NCBI RefSeq assembly: GCF_014467235.1
Contig: NZ_NKHP01000002.1
Span: 62,402-116,124, forward strand
Source of the DNA: Xenorhabdus indica
GTDB lineage: Bacteria > Pseudomonadota > Gammaproteobacteria > Enterobacterales > Enterobacteriaceae
Direction of reading: 5' to 3'
DNA length: 53,723 nucleotides
A program made the position numbers and the translations under genes. Under the pieces are notes generated by a model, which worked only from the letters and a program-made list of their open reading frames with translations, was not told the DNA's origin and did no database searches. How positions within the stretch are numbered: position 1 is the first letter of the stretch; every line of letters begins with the position of its first letter. Below are positions 53,473 through 53,723 of this stretch, one piece after another.

Positions 53473-53723
53473 GCGCATCCGTTGTCACGACAAACACACA
53501 AACCAGTCGGGATGACAAGCGTGAAAAGCCGCGAAAATAAAGGCTTGACACGCTGAGAGGAAAGCGTAAGATACGCAGCCTCGCAACCCGGAACGAACGT
53601 TCGGTTGCCCTGCTCTTTAACAAGTTAATCAGACAATCTGTGTGGGCACTCGCAGGACATTATCAACAAGGCCGAAAGGCCAGAAAGATTAAAGTCTTGA
53701 AGAGTGACTGAAACAGTTAATTC
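53473..53723 (+). ncRNA. rRNA operon leader (precursor 16S 5' region, partial)
   Basis: The transcribed leader after P1 contains the antitermination boxA TGCTCTTTAACAA at 53611-53623. The last bases include GAAGAGTGACTGAAACAGTTAATTC, a leader stretch seen in enterobacterial rrn operons shortly before mature 16S. The mature 16S start (AAATTGAAGAGTTTGATC) is not reached. In E. coli the operon here is rrnE. Confidence 0.9.
53545..53572 (+). promoter_or_regulatory. rrn P2 promoter
   Basis: TTGACA (53545-53550) and TAAGAT (53567-53572) are 16 bases apart, 100 bases after P1. This matches the usual tandem P1-P2 layout of rRNA operons. Confidence 0.85.

Noticed and set aside
53348..53623. Minus-strand open frame of 91 codons across the rrn promoter and leader
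   Set aside because: It lies opposite the rrn P1/P2 promoters and boxA, which explain the sequence; no family match.

Overview
The window is a stretch of enterobacterial chromosome corresponding to the 90-minute region of the E. coli map. It runs from the 3' end of tufB to the promoter and leader of an rRNA operon. Protein sequences are close to E. coli throughout, while base composition is moderately AT-rich and several blocks of genes are rearranged. That pattern fits a Morganellaceae-type genome such as Xenorhabdus or Photorhabdus. The genus is an inference from overall look and gene content; nothing here proves it.

Layout. (1) 1-13070: tufB end, secE-nusG, rplKA, rplJL-rpoBC, in the standard order, with the standard RNA control sites (L1 and L10 leader sites, the rplL-rpoB attenuator and a likely RNase III hairpin). 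(2) 13087-14382: an AT-rich gene for a secreted SH3-SH3-NodB polysaccharide deacetylase. (3) 14548-29993: the whole maltose/maltodextrin regulon in one place: malK-lamB-malM (minus) divergent from malEFG (plus), then malP-malQ (minus) divergent from malT (plus). In E. coli these are two distant loci (malB and malA). (4) 30202-35127: a five-gene accessory block: class III aminotransferase, zinc alcohol dehydrogenase, HAD phosphatase, MFS transporter and a DUF1349 protein. The first three activities are those of the known azasugar (1-deoxynojirimycin type) pathway, so this block is the best candidate for an undescribed system. It lies directly downstream of malT and ends at a strong terminator. 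(5) 35281-41231: the thiamin operon thiCEFSGH on the minus strand behind a TPP riboswitch. (6) 41470-43920: an internally deleted rpn-type nuclease pseudogene and a HAD-IB phosphatase, where E. coli has rsd, followed by nudC. (7) 44097-46304: an exported M3 peptidase (Dcp type) inserted between nudC and hemE. (8) 46707-50280: hemE-nfi-yjaG-hupA-yjaH. (9) 50317-53235: purHD (minus) with a perfect PurR operator, adjoining (53445-53723) the tandem P1/P2 promoters, boxA and leader of an rrn operon whose 16S gene begins beyond the window.

Functionally the window joins the core transcription and translation machinery (RNA polymerase beta and beta', L1/L10/L11/L7-L12, EF-Tu, NusG, SecE, HU, rRNA) with housekeeping biosynthesis (thiamin, heme, purine) and a maltodextrin uptake and degradation system. 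The conserved E. coli backbone is interrupted at four points: rpoC|thiH, thiC|nudC, nudC|hemE and yjaH|purD (no zraPSR here). Most of the unusual content sits at the first three.
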